Assembly (NCBI GenBank): GCA_028583685.1
Contig: JAMXIF010000002.1
Location: forward strand, 63,677,311-63,741,310
Direction: 5' to 3'
Source of the DNA: Petaurus breviceps papuanus
Taxonomy: Eukaryota > Chordata > Mammalia > Diprotodontia > Petauridae
DNA: 64,000 nt
The notes beneath the pieces are model-generated. The model searched no databases. It saw only the letters and a list, made by a program, of their open reading frames with translations, and had not been told where the DNA came from. The position numbers and the translations under genes were made by a program. Each line of letters opens with the position of its first letter. Positions within the stretch are counted from its first letter, which is position 1. Positions 10,828-20,828 of the stretch are shown one piece after another.

Positions 10828-10967
10828 ATTTTGTTATTGTTCAGTGAATTAAGGCAAACAGAAGTTAAGTGACTTGACCAGCTAGTGTCTGAGGTCACAT
10901 TTGAACTCAGGTCTTCCTGACTCCAAGCCTAGTACTCTATCCACTGAAGCATCTAGCTGCCTTTTGA
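10828..10967 (-). mobile_element. tRNA-derived / MAR1-like SINE
   Basis: On the minus strand this reads GGCAGCTAGATGCTTCAGTG, then GGAAGACCTGAGTTCAAATG, then GTCACTTAACTTC. It is flanked by AAGAAATCCT at 10818-10827 and 10968-10977. It lacks the longer RTE-like tail, so it is 3'-truncated or a shorter family member. Confidence 0.8.
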
Positions 10968-11134
10968 AAGAAATCCTAGGGATAAACATCAGCAAAAATT
11001 TGAGATTGGTAGTTCAAGATACAGGTTTTAGGATACTCAGTATTCCATATGTTCAAAACAGGAGGTTTGTTTTAAGGGTGTAGTGAGAGATAAAGTAGAT
11101 AGTGTCCAGATAAAGGAGTGCCTTGGAAAGCTGG

Positions 11135-11372
11135 GTGGTTAGTTGGATAGAGTGTTGGACCTAGAGTTAGGAAGACTCATCTTTCTGAGTTTAAATCTGG
11201 CATCAAACACCTTCTAGTTGAATAACCCTGGGCAAGTCACTTAACACTATTTGCCTTGGTTACTCATCTGTAAAATACAAAGGAAATGGAAAAAGACTAC
11301 AATATCTTTGCCAAGAAAACTCCAAATTGTGTCCTGAAGTCAGACATGACTGAAATGATTGAACAATGGAGT
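11135..11372 (+). mobile_element. MAR1-like SINE with RTE-type tail
   Basis: The tRNA-like head is followed by GGGCAAGTCACTTAACACTA, TACTCATCTGTAAAATAC and the RTE-type 3' segment ATCTTTGCCAAGAAAACTCC ... GACATGACTGAAATGATTG. In marsupials SINEs of this kind are thought to be copied by RTE LINEs. Confidence 0.85.
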
Positions 11373-11511
11373 ACGTTGAAATCTAAGATTAGTGAATTTT
11401 ACACCCCTAGTAAAATTCAAGGTCTTTGGAGACAGAAACAACTTTTATATTTGTTTATAGTCCCAACAATTAACATGGCACCTCATATTGGTGCTTAAAA
11501 AATGCTGGAGA

Positions 11512-11743
11512 GGGAGGCCAGGTAGCACAGCAAGTAAGAGCACCGGCTCCAGTGTTGAGAAGACCTGGAGATCGAATCCCGGGCTCAGACACTTAGCACC
11601 CACCCAGAAACACCTGGCCGTGTAACCTTGAGCAAGTTACTTAACCCCAATTGCTTAGGGGCAGCCAGGTGGCTCAGCACCACACCCAGAAATAACTGGC
11701 CGTGTAACCTTGAGCAAGTTACTTAACCCTGATTGCTTAAAAA
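11512..11743 (+). mobile_element. tRNA-derived SINE, dimeric (beta1-beta2)
   Basis: The first full unit ends CCCCAATTGCTTAGG and runs straight into a second head (GGGGCAGCCAGGTGGCTCAG) that jumps to the second half of a related unit (CACCACACCCAGAAATAACT). The whole is bracketed by the perfect 15-bp duplication AAAAAATGCTGGAGA (11497-11511 and 11744-11758), so it moved as one dimer. Confidence 0.92.
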
Positions 11744-11759
11744 AAAAAATGCTGGAGAA

Positions 11760-13640
11760 ACTACTATTGCATTTTTTTTTTGGTTATTGCTCTTTTTGAC
11801 CAGAAAAATGACGTAGTAAAAGCAGTGTTTGAGGAACATTGAGATAACATATAGAATCGAATTGAAGAGCTACGAAACTGCAAGCAGAGGGACCAGTCAA
11901 GAGGCTGAGGCAATAACTATGCAGGAAGTAATGAGGGCTTCAATTAAAGTGGTGAAAGTGGGAAAGAAATGGGAAAGATGTATCTTTGGGGTTGTAGATC
12001 TAGATAGATATGAAAATATGACTGATTGGTTGTACGTGATGAGGAAGAGAAAAATCAAGCAATGATAAAAAAAAAGATCACATAAAGCTATACTTTCATT
12101 TATGTAGATCACTCTGCAAATGTTATTTCATTTGAACCAATGGGGTAGTAGTAGCCATAGCTCTTATATGATCCTCATGTGATGATATTTATATGATTCT
12201 TGCATGTTATGATCTTTATTTTATGCCTCCTTTTATTAGAGAGCACTCCAGGTTTTCAACACCAGTTGATCTGTGGCACCGTGAATTAAACAAAAAAAAA
12301 AATAGTTGCAACAAAGAGGAGGCATTGTGAGGGGAAAAAAATAGTTTGGTTTTCAAATGCTGTTTGAATTATCAGTGGTATACCAAGGTCAATATTTCCA
12401 TATGTGGGAGCTCTCCACGTTTAGATCATATATAATATAAGACATTAAAATGGAAAGAGTAAAGAGAAAGATGGATCTTTGTTAAATGCTTAGGAAATGA
12501 ACATAACATACATAGACACATATGTACATATATACACGTGTGTATATATGTGTTATAGACATGTATGCACATGTGTGTTCATATATATGAAGAGATGAGA
12601 AAGAGAAAGAGAGAGAGGAGTGTCCAGTGTAACAGAAATCAGAAAATTTTAAACATCAAATCAGTCAAATATTGTAGCTTGACCATAACACTTGTAAAGA
12701 TTTGATGAGGAGGATACTGCAACAAACAGCCAAATTGGATTTAGTGGTTCTCTGTCAATTTCATTTATGGATGATATGATCTTCATTACTGTTTTACATC
12801 CATTTGAGACACTGTTGTCCTAGATACCCATACAATGCACCTGCACAGAACAAGAGAGCTTTGTTTGAGCAAGCTACCTTATGTCATATTTTTTTTTCCT
12901 TTGGAATATCTGTTTGCTAAGTTTAGTTCCAGCCAGGCTGGCAGATGCTTTGCCAGATGCTACAAATGTGGACATGGTTCTTTTGTTCCAGGTGACAGCA
13001 GTTCCTCATGGTCGAGCTCCTTAGGTTCTGCCTAAGGTTTAAGGGCTAAAAGCATGCAGCACAATTGTCTGATGGGGATCCCATCCAATACTGAACTACA
13101 GCGCCCTCCCTTCTTCCTGTTTCTGTCATAACCCTGGTTTTATGTGAGAAGAATAGGAGAGAAGGAAAGAGAGGAAGAAAAACAGATTGATGCCAATTCT
13201 ATAGAAGGGAAGGACAGGAATGAATTGGTCTGTGGTCAAGATTCACCTCAAAGAGTGGGGGAGGAATATGGGAAGGACAGTGTCTACATACCCATGGTAA
13301 TCATCACATGAGGGCAGCAACTTCTTACCTTCCTACCTTTATATTCAGTAGCCAATAGGAAGCTAATAGGAAGGAGGAAGAGCTTCAGAGACCCCAATTC
13401 TGCACTAGGTTGAGTGGTACAAACTGCTATTGTTTATCCTGATTAGCATAACTAACCAGAACCCCATCCTCATAGGGCAACCATCACAAGTACAGTCTCT
13501 GTAAGAACCATTGATTGCTTCTCAGCTCTATGGCCACAGATATTACATTTCTGACTCTGCTAACCATTTTTCTAGGTCATAAAGGTTCAGAGCAAAATAG
13601 GATACAGTAATCTGAAAAGTCTCTTGCTATTAAGCTCATC
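11760..13640. other. Unassigned DNA with a short MIR trace and simple repeats
   Basis: There is no supported gene. A weak minus-strand MIR trace lies near 12085-12200, and an imperfect (TATG)n/(GA)n stretch at 12505-12620. The rest has no recognisable repeat landmarks. The longest frames here are about 70-80 codons and lack any recognisable domain. Confidence 0.35.
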
Positions 13641-13739
13641 TCATACTCAAAATTATTAGACACTTTAATAGGAAACTGAGGTTCAGAGAGATGAAGACTT
13701 AAATCAAGTACAATTAATTGTTTCAAAATATTTGAAGGG

Positions 13740-13836
13740 GGGCGGCTATGTGGCGCAGTGAGTAAAGCACCAGCCCTGGAGTCAAGAGGACCCAAGTTCG
13801 GTTCTGGCCTCAGACACTTAGCCACACCCACACCCA

Positions 13837-13877
<41 letters not shown>

Positions 13878-13953
13878 GCCGTGCAACCTTGGGCAAGCTA
13901 CTTAACCCCAATTGCCCTCCAAAAAAGGCTAAAATAAAATAATAAAATAAAAT
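13740..13953 (+). mobile_element. tRNA-derived SINE (gamma type, CA-rich)
   Basis: The head GGCGGCTATGTGGCGCAGTG is intact and still carries CpG. The copy ends CCCCAATTGCCCTCC plus an (AAAAT)n-like tail. It is flanked by the perfect 15-bp duplication AAAATATTTGAAGGG (13725-13739 and 13954-13968). Its middle holds (CCCACA)n grading into (CA)n at 13818-13873. Confidence 0.95.
13818..13873. repeat. (CCCACA)n/(CA)n microsatellite in a SINE
   Basis: Hexamer units pass into about 16 CA units, placed between the two SINE halves, the same spot as the TG run at 6717. Confidence 0.95.
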
Positions 13954-14084
13954 AAAATATTTGAAGGGCTGTCATGAAAAGAGTAGTGGGGAGAGGGGGC
14001 AGAGATGAATAGTACTTGCTCTGCTTGACCCCAAATGACAGAACAAGGAACAAGGTGGGAAGTATATAACTAATTTTTAACTTT

Positions 14085-14316
14085 CTATGTTACATGTAGT
14101 AGCCTAAGAACTTTTTGAATATCTCATTTTACTTCACAACCATCCTGTGAAGTAAATATTATGGTCTCTACTTTAAAAGTGAGGAAACTGAGGCAGAAGG
14201 TGGTTAAGTGACTTGACCACTGTCACTCAGCTAGGAAGTATCTGAGGCTGGATTTGAACTTAGGTCTTCCTGACTGTAAATCCAGCACTCTATCCTCTGT
14301 ACCAAATAGCTGCCCA
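14085..14316 (-). mobile_element. MIR/THER1-type CORE-SINE, tRNA head retained
   Basis: GTGAGGAAACTGAGGCAGA, GGTTAAGTGACTTGACCAC and GTCTTCCTGACTG followed by CACTCTATCCTC and ATAGCTGCC is a near complete reverse-strand CORE-SINE. It lies inside the CR1/L3 copy. Confidence 0.8.
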
Positions 14317-14475
14317 TAACTATGAGGAATGGGATAGAAGTTTAAGACAGATTTAATCTTTAATGTAATTCCTAACAATCAGAGTTACCCCCAAAGTGAA
14401 ATTAATTACCTCAGGAGGTCATGGGTTACCCTTTCACTGAGCATCTTTGAGCCCCTGGATGACCTGACTGCTTTG

Positions 14476-15654
14476 ATATTTAACAGAATAGAATCTTGGT
14501 CATGTACAGATTTGAACAGATATATTAAATGCATTTATATCTTCCAATCCCTTGTAATTCTATTCCTTTCAATATAAACTTGATAGATCGGCAACCTATT
14601 GCCCCAGTTGCATTCCTATAGGTTCTATTTTCTTTCCAACATGGGTTAATTTATTTTTTAAATTAAAGCATAAGCTGATAGCCACGGGCCTATTTTACAG
14701 ATACCCATTTACCCTTTGTTATCTCTTGCTCTCAATACACCATTATACACTTTTCTCTTTAATCATACACATCCTTAATGATATAGGTTATAATTGTATA
14801 GCTGTAATAAATGGAGGCTAAACAAGAAGGATAAAGAATTGGACCCAAACACAAGGACTTATAGACACACTCCAGGTCAACACATATCTCAGTACTATGT
14901 AAATTACATTAATTCCCCTGCTATTGAGTAGCACCAATACTAAGTCTAGAGAATATAGATGAATGCCATTCTCCACTTCACTTGCTGCCCCATAAAAATA
15001 CAGTTGAAATTTTGATGGATATTTGATGGAGTGGGCCTACTGAAGGAATCATGGGGTACTTTTAAAGGGGATTGGGGAGATGGCCTAAATATTGTGGAAA
15101 CTGAGGGAATGGTAGAATGAGAGACTAGGGAAAAGGATGGCTATCTAAAGAAGCCCTATCTTAAGAGTTATGGTATAGTTTTCAGTATCTACAATGCCCT
15201 CAGTGTGTGACAGGGAAGATCCTAGGACTCAGATTACCCAGAGGAAGAAAATAGGACCCAATTTCCATTTTGTTTGGGTTTTCTTTCCAGAGTTAATGCT
15301 TATTATGGCTAAAATTGGATAGCAAACAGCTTGTGCTAAAGCTGACCTTGGTGAGGAATGATCAAGATATGTCAACAATTACAAGTAACTCTTGGAAGCA
15401 CAGAAAGATGCCATGTCAAGATCTGTTGAACCCTGGAAAAGAGCACTACTCTCATATATAAAACTTGGCTGCTGGCCCTTTGCTAAGACCTAACACCAAT
15501 TTCAGCTAACTAAACAATGGTTACTAACTCCTTGGAATGACATCAGGGTCACCAAAATCTGGCTCCATCATACATTTTTAGCCTTATCTCTCACTCTGCT
15601 TATGTTGGTCATATTTTCTGAACTAAATAACAGGACATATGGTTAGACAATGAT
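14476..15654. other. Unassigned, mostly single-copy DNA
   Basis: I recognise nothing here. Composition is AT-rich, there is no long open frame, and no terminal repeats are visible. Confidence 0.35.
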
Positions 15655-15845
15655 ATTTATTCATAAAACATAATGCCAAATCCAGAAGCAGTGGGGGGAA
15701 ACAGTTTTCCCAGTGTCGCACAAGTAGCAAGGTACAGAACTAGAATTCAAACCTAGGGTTACAGGTCTGATCCAGGATTCTAATATACAGAAATAAAGTC
15801 TCACATTCAACTTATCTAATGACAAGGTTGCATGATGGTACACAA
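15655..15845 (-). mobile_element. Possible MIR-type fragment
   Basis: TTTTCCCAGTGTCGCACAAG and AGAACTAGAATTCAAACC resemble a decayed reverse-strand MIR core ('tgcccaaggtcacacag', 'gggattcgaac'). Confidence 0.45.
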
Positions 15846-16334
15846 ACCCGTTTAGTGGGCAGACATTGAGGATATGTGTACCTTGATATCACACTGCTGC
15901 CCCACATCTTATTATCAGCTCTAGTTGATGGAGATAAAAGAGAAGAAAAGACAACCAGACTTCTCAGAACATTTTAGGCTAATTCTAAGTAGTCCCAGGG
16001 AGGTTAAGGATCATGAGATCTTCTGAAGGTTCAAAGGGGAATCTGAAGATCTTCATATACAGAGTCTAGGTATTTTTAATACAAACAACAATTATGAGTA
16101 AGCCTGCTAAGGATAAACAGAGTATTTGGGGAAATTCCATTGATGTTACAGGTGGAGTTTAATGGACTCAACAGTCCAGCTGTTTCCAAATATATGTCTG
16201 CCCTCCCTCTGAAGAGAGGGCCTAATGTAATCAGACTACCTATCCAGGTCTTCTGACTACAAATCCAGGGCCTATCCTGTTATGACACACAACTTTGCCT
16301 TTTTCAAAGCTTTGTTTAAATTATAGTTTTTCTT
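15846..16334. other. Unassigned sequence
   Basis: Apart from a possible MIR trace near 16220-16300, nothing is recognised. Confidence 0.3.
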
Positions 16335-16491
16335 TTTTTTTTAAGCAATTGGGGTTAAGTAACTTGCTCAAGGTTACACGGCCAGTTATTTCTGGGTGTG
16401 GTGCTGAGTATCTGAGCCCAGATTCTATCCCAGGTCATCCCGACTCTGGGGCCGGTGCTGTTAGTCACTGAGACACCTGGCCGCCCCTTAG
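16335..16491 (-). mobile_element. tRNA-derived SINE (beta2 type)
   Basis: On the minus strand this has the head GGGGCGGCCAGGTGTCTCAG, then the CACCACACCCAGAAATAACT variant and AGCAAGTTACTTAACCCC. It is flanked by the 15-bp duplication ATTATAGTTTTTCTT (16320-16334 and 16492-16506). Confidence 0.93.
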
Positions 16492-16624
16492 ATTATAGTT
16501 TTTCTTAAAACTCAGATTAACCTTAGAAAATCTTGGCTATTCCCAGCCAAGCTGATCCTTTCTGTCACTAAACATATTTTTATCTTCCCAGGTTTTTTCA
16601 TGCCACTTTCTGTGCCTGGAATCC

Positions 16625-17012
16625 TTTCTTCTATACCTATTGAAATTATTCTTGGAGAGAAGGTTTAGGATTGGCATGTGAACCATCTTCAGGCATTTTT
16701 TGAAGATCTATCACATCAAAGATAGATTATCTTGGGGTGGCCAGGTAGCACAGTGAGTAAGAGCACCGGCTCCAGTGTCGGGATGACCTGGGGATCAAAT
16801 CCTAGGCTCAGACACTTAGCATCCACCCAGAAACACCTGGCCATGTAACCTTGAGCAAGTTACTTAACCCCAATTGCTTTAAAAAAAAAAGATGGATTAT
16901 CTTTATTCTCCTTGGAGTCAGAGAACTGAACTAGGAACAATAAGTTAAAATTTCAGAGAGGCAAATTTAGGCTTGATCAAATAAGTAGTTCCTAAAACTC
17001 CAAACTACTGAA
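16625..17012 (+). mobile_element. CR1/L3-type LINE fragment split by a SINE
   Basis: CTTGGAGAGAAGGTTTAGG and AACCATCTTCAGGCATTTTT precede the SINE; GGAACAATAAGTTAAAATTT and AGGCAAATTTAGGCTTGATC follow it. This is the same CR1/L3 3' region as at 43300-43480. Confidence 0.7.
16734..16890 (+). mobile_element. tRNA-derived SINE (beta1 type)
   Basis: The head GGGTGGCCAGGTAGCACAGT is followed by GAGTAAGAGCACCGGCTCC, CACCCAGAAACACCTGGCC and a short A-tail. It is flanked by GATAGATTATCTT (16721-16733) and GATGGATTATCTT (16891-16903), one mismatch in 13. Confidence 0.93.
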
Positions 17013-17179
17013 AAGTACAAAGGATTGCCTCAAGGAGTAGTTAGTTCTCCATGATTAAAGACTTTTCCAATATATTTTATAGAAGATTCTTTTTCATTTA
17101 TGATTTTGACTGGATGACTCTTTCCAAATTTCAGATTGCATTCTGTATGATAATCTTCAAGAATCAGAAGTCTTTCTCT

Positions 17180-17282
17180 ATTAGAATATGAACTCCTTGA
17201 AGGCAGGCAAAAACTACCTTGCTTCCTTAGATTTGTATCCCCAGCACAGTGCCAAGTATGTAGCAAATGTTTAATAATTCTT
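17180..17282 (+). mobile_element. L2 LINE 3' end
   Basis: GAACTCCTTGAAGGCAGGC, then CCCCAGCACAGTGCCAAG and AGCAAATGTTTAATAATTC is the conserved L2 3' terminus. Confidence 0.8.
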
Positions 17283-17529
17283 TTTTTAGTTTATTCAGTC
17301 TTTTCTCCCCACGACCTCTTCCTCAACCAGAAGTAATCTCTTCCTCTTCTAAATTACTTTAATATTTACAAGACACTCAATACAATCTATTTTATACTGT
17401 AATTGTTTATATAATTATTTCCTTTACAAAATATAAATCTTCTTGGACCAAGTTCTAAAATTACTTTGTCATATTTAATGTCTTAACCATAGTCATGTGA
17501 ATTGAGTTTCATATTCTCATCTGTCAAAG

Positions 17530-17655
17530 CAAACTTTCCCAGTGGCTTTTCACAGCCCTCTCTCACTTAAATCCAATTCACTTGCATGTAATTGTATAAC
17601 CTTCCTGATGTCGTAGTCTTCTTGGAGAACAAAACACAAAAAACAACGTTTGTGA
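17530..17655 (-). mobile_element. RTE-like marsupial repeat fragment
   Basis: It matches, in reverse, 44833-45185: AATCCAATTCACTTGCATG, then CCTGATGTCGTAGTCTTC and an (AAC)-type end at 17640-17655. The (AAC)n/(GTT)n terminus is typical of RTE-mobilised repeats; the family name is uncertain. Confidence 0.5.
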
Positions 17656-18616
17656 ATAGAAATAGGAACTGTCCCACTGGGGACCCAACTGGAAATATCC
17701 AGTTGGGCAAAATAGCTCCCTATAGAAAAGTCCAGTATAGTAACCACCTCTCCTTTGATCATACTAACTTGGGAAGAATTGAAAACTTACAGGTCCCTAG
17801 AAGTATCTCTGAAAATATCTGTATAAAATCCCAAAGCTTGGGACAGTGTGCCCTCTACCCTGGAAGCAGAGCCCAACTTTAATAAAGAGTTAAAAGTAAT
17901 AAGTAATAGGCTGGGGAAATGAACAAAAAGCAGAAGAAAAAAATATTCTGACCATATAAAGTTACTGTGGTAACAAGGAAGATCAAAACATACACTCAGA
18001 AGATAAAGAAGTCAAAACTCCTACATCCAAAGCCTCCAAAAAAAAATATGAATTGGTCTCAAGCCATGGAAAAGCTCAAAAAGGATTTTGAAAATCAAGT
18101 AAGAGGGGTAGGCAGAAAATTGGGAAGAGAAATAAGAGTGATGCAAGAAAATCATGAAAAGAAATCCACAGCAAGGGTAAAGGAGACATAAAAAAATATT
18201 GAAGTAAATAACACCTTAAAAAAACAGTATAGGCCAAATGGTAAAATGCATACAAAAAATCAGTGGGGAGAAGAATACCTGCAAAAGCAGAACTGGTCAA
18301 ATTAAAAAGAGGTACCAAAATTCACTGAAGAAAAAACTCCTTAAAAAGTAGAATTGGCCAAATGCAAAAAGTGGTTCAAAAGCTCACTGAAAAAAAATAA
18401 TTCCTCAAAAATTAGAATTGGACAAGTAGAAGCTAATAACTTTATGAGAAGTCAAGAAACAATAAAATTTTAAAAAAAAATTTAAAAAGCATGAAAAAAA
18501 TAAAAGACAATGTGAAATATCACATTGGAAAAAACAACTTACCTGGAAAATAGCTCCAGAGAGATAATTTTAAAATTATTGGTCTACCTGAAATCCACAT
18601 TAAAAAAAGAACCCAG

Positions 18617-18773
18617 TTGGGGATGGCTAGGTGGCACAGTGAATAGAGCACCAACCTTGGAGTCGGGAGTATCTGAGTTCAAATCCGGCCTCAGACACTT
18701 AACACAAAAACCTAGCCATGTGACCTTGGGCAAATCAAACCCAATAGCCCTCCAAAAAGCAAAACAAACAAAC
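18617..18773 (+). mobile_element. tRNA-derived SINE (alpha type), first of a pair
   Basis: The head GGATGGCTAGGTGGCACAGT is followed by GTTCAAATCCGGCCTCAGAC, AACACAAAAACCTAGCC and a CAAACAAACAAA tail. It is bracketed by AAAAAAAGAACCCAG at 18602-18616 and 18774-18788. Confidence 0.93.
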
Positions 18774-18788
18774 AAAAAAAGAACCCAG

Positions 18789-18941
18789 GGATGACTAGGT
18801 GGCACAGTGAATAGAGCATTGGCCCTGGAGTCAGGAGGACCTGAGTTCCAATCTGGCCTTAGACACTTAACACAAAACTGGCCATGTAACCTTGGGCAAG
18901 TCACTTAACCTACCTTCTCCCCTCAAAAAACCAAAAATAAA
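18789..18941 (+). mobile_element. tRNA-derived SINE (alpha type), second of a pair
   Basis: It begins right after the second copy of the target duplication (18774-18788) and is followed by a third, AAAAAAAGAACCTAG (18942-18956). Two SINEs therefore used the same target site one after the other, both within L1-B ORF1. Confidence 0.93.
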
Positions 18942-19708
18942 AAAAAAAGAACCTAGACATTATCTTTCATGAAATTATCAAGGAAAATTTCCCTGATATT
19001 ATAGAACCAGGAAGTAAATAGAAATTCAAAGAATCTACCAATTACCTCCTGAAAGAGAAATCCCAAAATGAAAATTCCAAGCAATATTATGGGCAAATCC
19101 AGAACTCCCAGTTTAAGGAAAAAATATTGCAAACAGCCAGAAAGAAGCAATTCAAGTATCATGGAGCCACAGTGAAGATAACACAAGACAAATCAGGGGG
19201 TTTGTAATGTGATAATCCAAATGTCAAAGAAGCTAGGATTACAACCAAGAATCACTACCCAGCAAAAAAAAAGTATAATCCTTCAGGGGGAAAAACATTC
19301 AATGAAATATAGGACTTTCAAGCATTCCTGATGAAAAGACCAGAGCTGAATAGAAAATCTGATTTTTAAATACATGACTAAAGAGAAGTATAAAAAGGCA
19401 ATCAGGAAAAGGAAATCATAAAGGACTTGAATGAGGTTAAACTGTTTAAAATAAAAGAGCAAAAAAAAAGTTTTTACAATGGAGGGGAAGATTAGAGAGG
19501 TGAGGGAAAGTGAGTTAACCTTCCTCTAATCAGAATTGGCTTGAAGAGGGAATATCATACACATTCAATTGGGTATAGATACCTATTTTACCCTACAGGA
19601 AAGTAGGAGGGGAAGGGAATAAGACAAGAATGCAGGAAAGGGTGATAGAAGGGAGGGAAGATTAGGGGAGAGGATAGGCAAAAACAGAACACTTGTAAGG
19701 ATGGACAG

Positions 19709-20239
19709 TGTATTAGCAACCACACTAAAGCACAGGGTGGGCTGCTAGCACAGGCTCTTTGATCTGCTTTTCTAAAGGAAAGGCAGCTTAAAGGGGTTGA
19801 CAATGTTTAATTAAATGATGCAGAGAGACAAATAGAAAGAAGTGAATATCCTAGAAAGAATCCAATAGACAGGGCTCCAACTATCTTAACAGAGTAATAG
19901 ATACCTAATCACCAGACCAGGAAGCACCAACATCTGGATTCACAAAGCTGGAGGTGGAGGGAGTAGGGGCTCCTTAACAACAGCTACCCAGAGTTTCATC
20001 TGGCTAAATCACAAACATTCTTCCCATGCGTGAGCCCCAAAGTAAAATACAAACCTCCCAATAGGATTAGTTTTCAACTAATAGGCTCAGAACCAGAAGA
20101 CATCACAACACATGTGACTCAGTGCCTAATTGGCCCAGGGCCCAAAGGTGTGAAAGTCTTCTTGCAAGCAAGCTTCCCCCAATCAAGCTTCTCCACTCAG
20201 GATATGTAACAGCTGTGAATTGGGTCCATTAACCCTACA
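19709..20239 (-). mobile_element. Solo LTR (endogenous retrovirus fossil), family shared with 29364-29891
   Basis: This 531-bp unit starts TG and ends CA, with a 5-bp duplication GACAG (19704-19708 and 20240-20244) in L1-B spacer. Read on the minus strand it lines up with the LTR at 29364: both have TTTGGGGCTCAC, a GTGATTT..CCAGATGA / GTGATTTGATCAGATGA block, CCAGATGTTG, and near the end GCAGATCWAAGARCCTGTG followed by a GCAGCC and ACCCT. The minus orientation is inferred from that alignment. It is an LTR only, with no internal region. Confidence 0.88.
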
Positions 20240-20828
20240 GACAGGTTTAAAGGAGAGAGAATAGAATTTAAAAAGGGGGGAATAGGATGTAGGGAAATAC
20301 AGTTAGCAATAGTAGCTGTGAAAAAAAAATTCAAGCAATTTTCTCCGATAAAGGCCTCATTTCTCAAACATAAAGAGAACTGAGTCAAATTTGTAAAAAT
20401 AAGAGTCATTCCCCAACTGAAAAGTGATCAAAAGATAAGAACAGTTTTCAGATGAAAGAATCAAAGCTCTCTATAGTTATATGAAAAAAAAATGCTCAAA
20501 CTCACTACTGATTAGAGAAATGCAAATGAAAATAATTCTGAAGTACCGCATACATGTCAGATTGACTATAAGGAGAGGAAAAAAATGACAAATGATGGGG
20601 GGGGGGATGTGGGAAAAAATGAGACACGAATGCACTGTTGGTAGAGTTGTGAACTGATTTGACCATTCTGTAGAGCAATTTGTAACTATGCCCAAAGGCA
20701 CATGCTTTGAAGTAGCAATACCACTACTAACTCTATATTCCAAAAGATGTAAAAGACAAAAAGGAAAAGGACCTATACATACAAAAACATAACAGCACTT
20801 TTCTGGTGGCAAAGAATTACAAATTAAC

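Larger units (their letters stand above)
13690..14475 (+). mobile_element. CR1/L3-type LINE fragment with two SINE insertions
   Basis: The CR1/L3 text is in three pieces: ATTTGAAGGG / CTGTCATG around the first SINE, GGAACAAGGTGGGAAG to about 14070, then TTCCTAACAATCAGAG, CCTCAGGAGGTCATGGG and CTGGATGACC to 14475. The family encodes the peptide order '..KYLKGCH..', '..LTIRA..W..LP..V', as better seen at 42760-43640. SINEs at 13740-13953 and 14085-14316 interrupt it. Confidence 0.7.
17919..19395 (+). pseudogene. L1-B ORF1p remnant
   Basis: It starts ATGAACAAAAAGCAGAAG. The coiled-coil part is recognisable (NWSQAMEKLKKDFENQVRG, then MQENHEK) at 18049-18160, and the RNA-binding part at 18950-19200 (a weak KILQTARKKQFKYHGATVKI-like reading). 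Stops, frameshifts and two SINEs break the frame. Confidence 0.75.
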
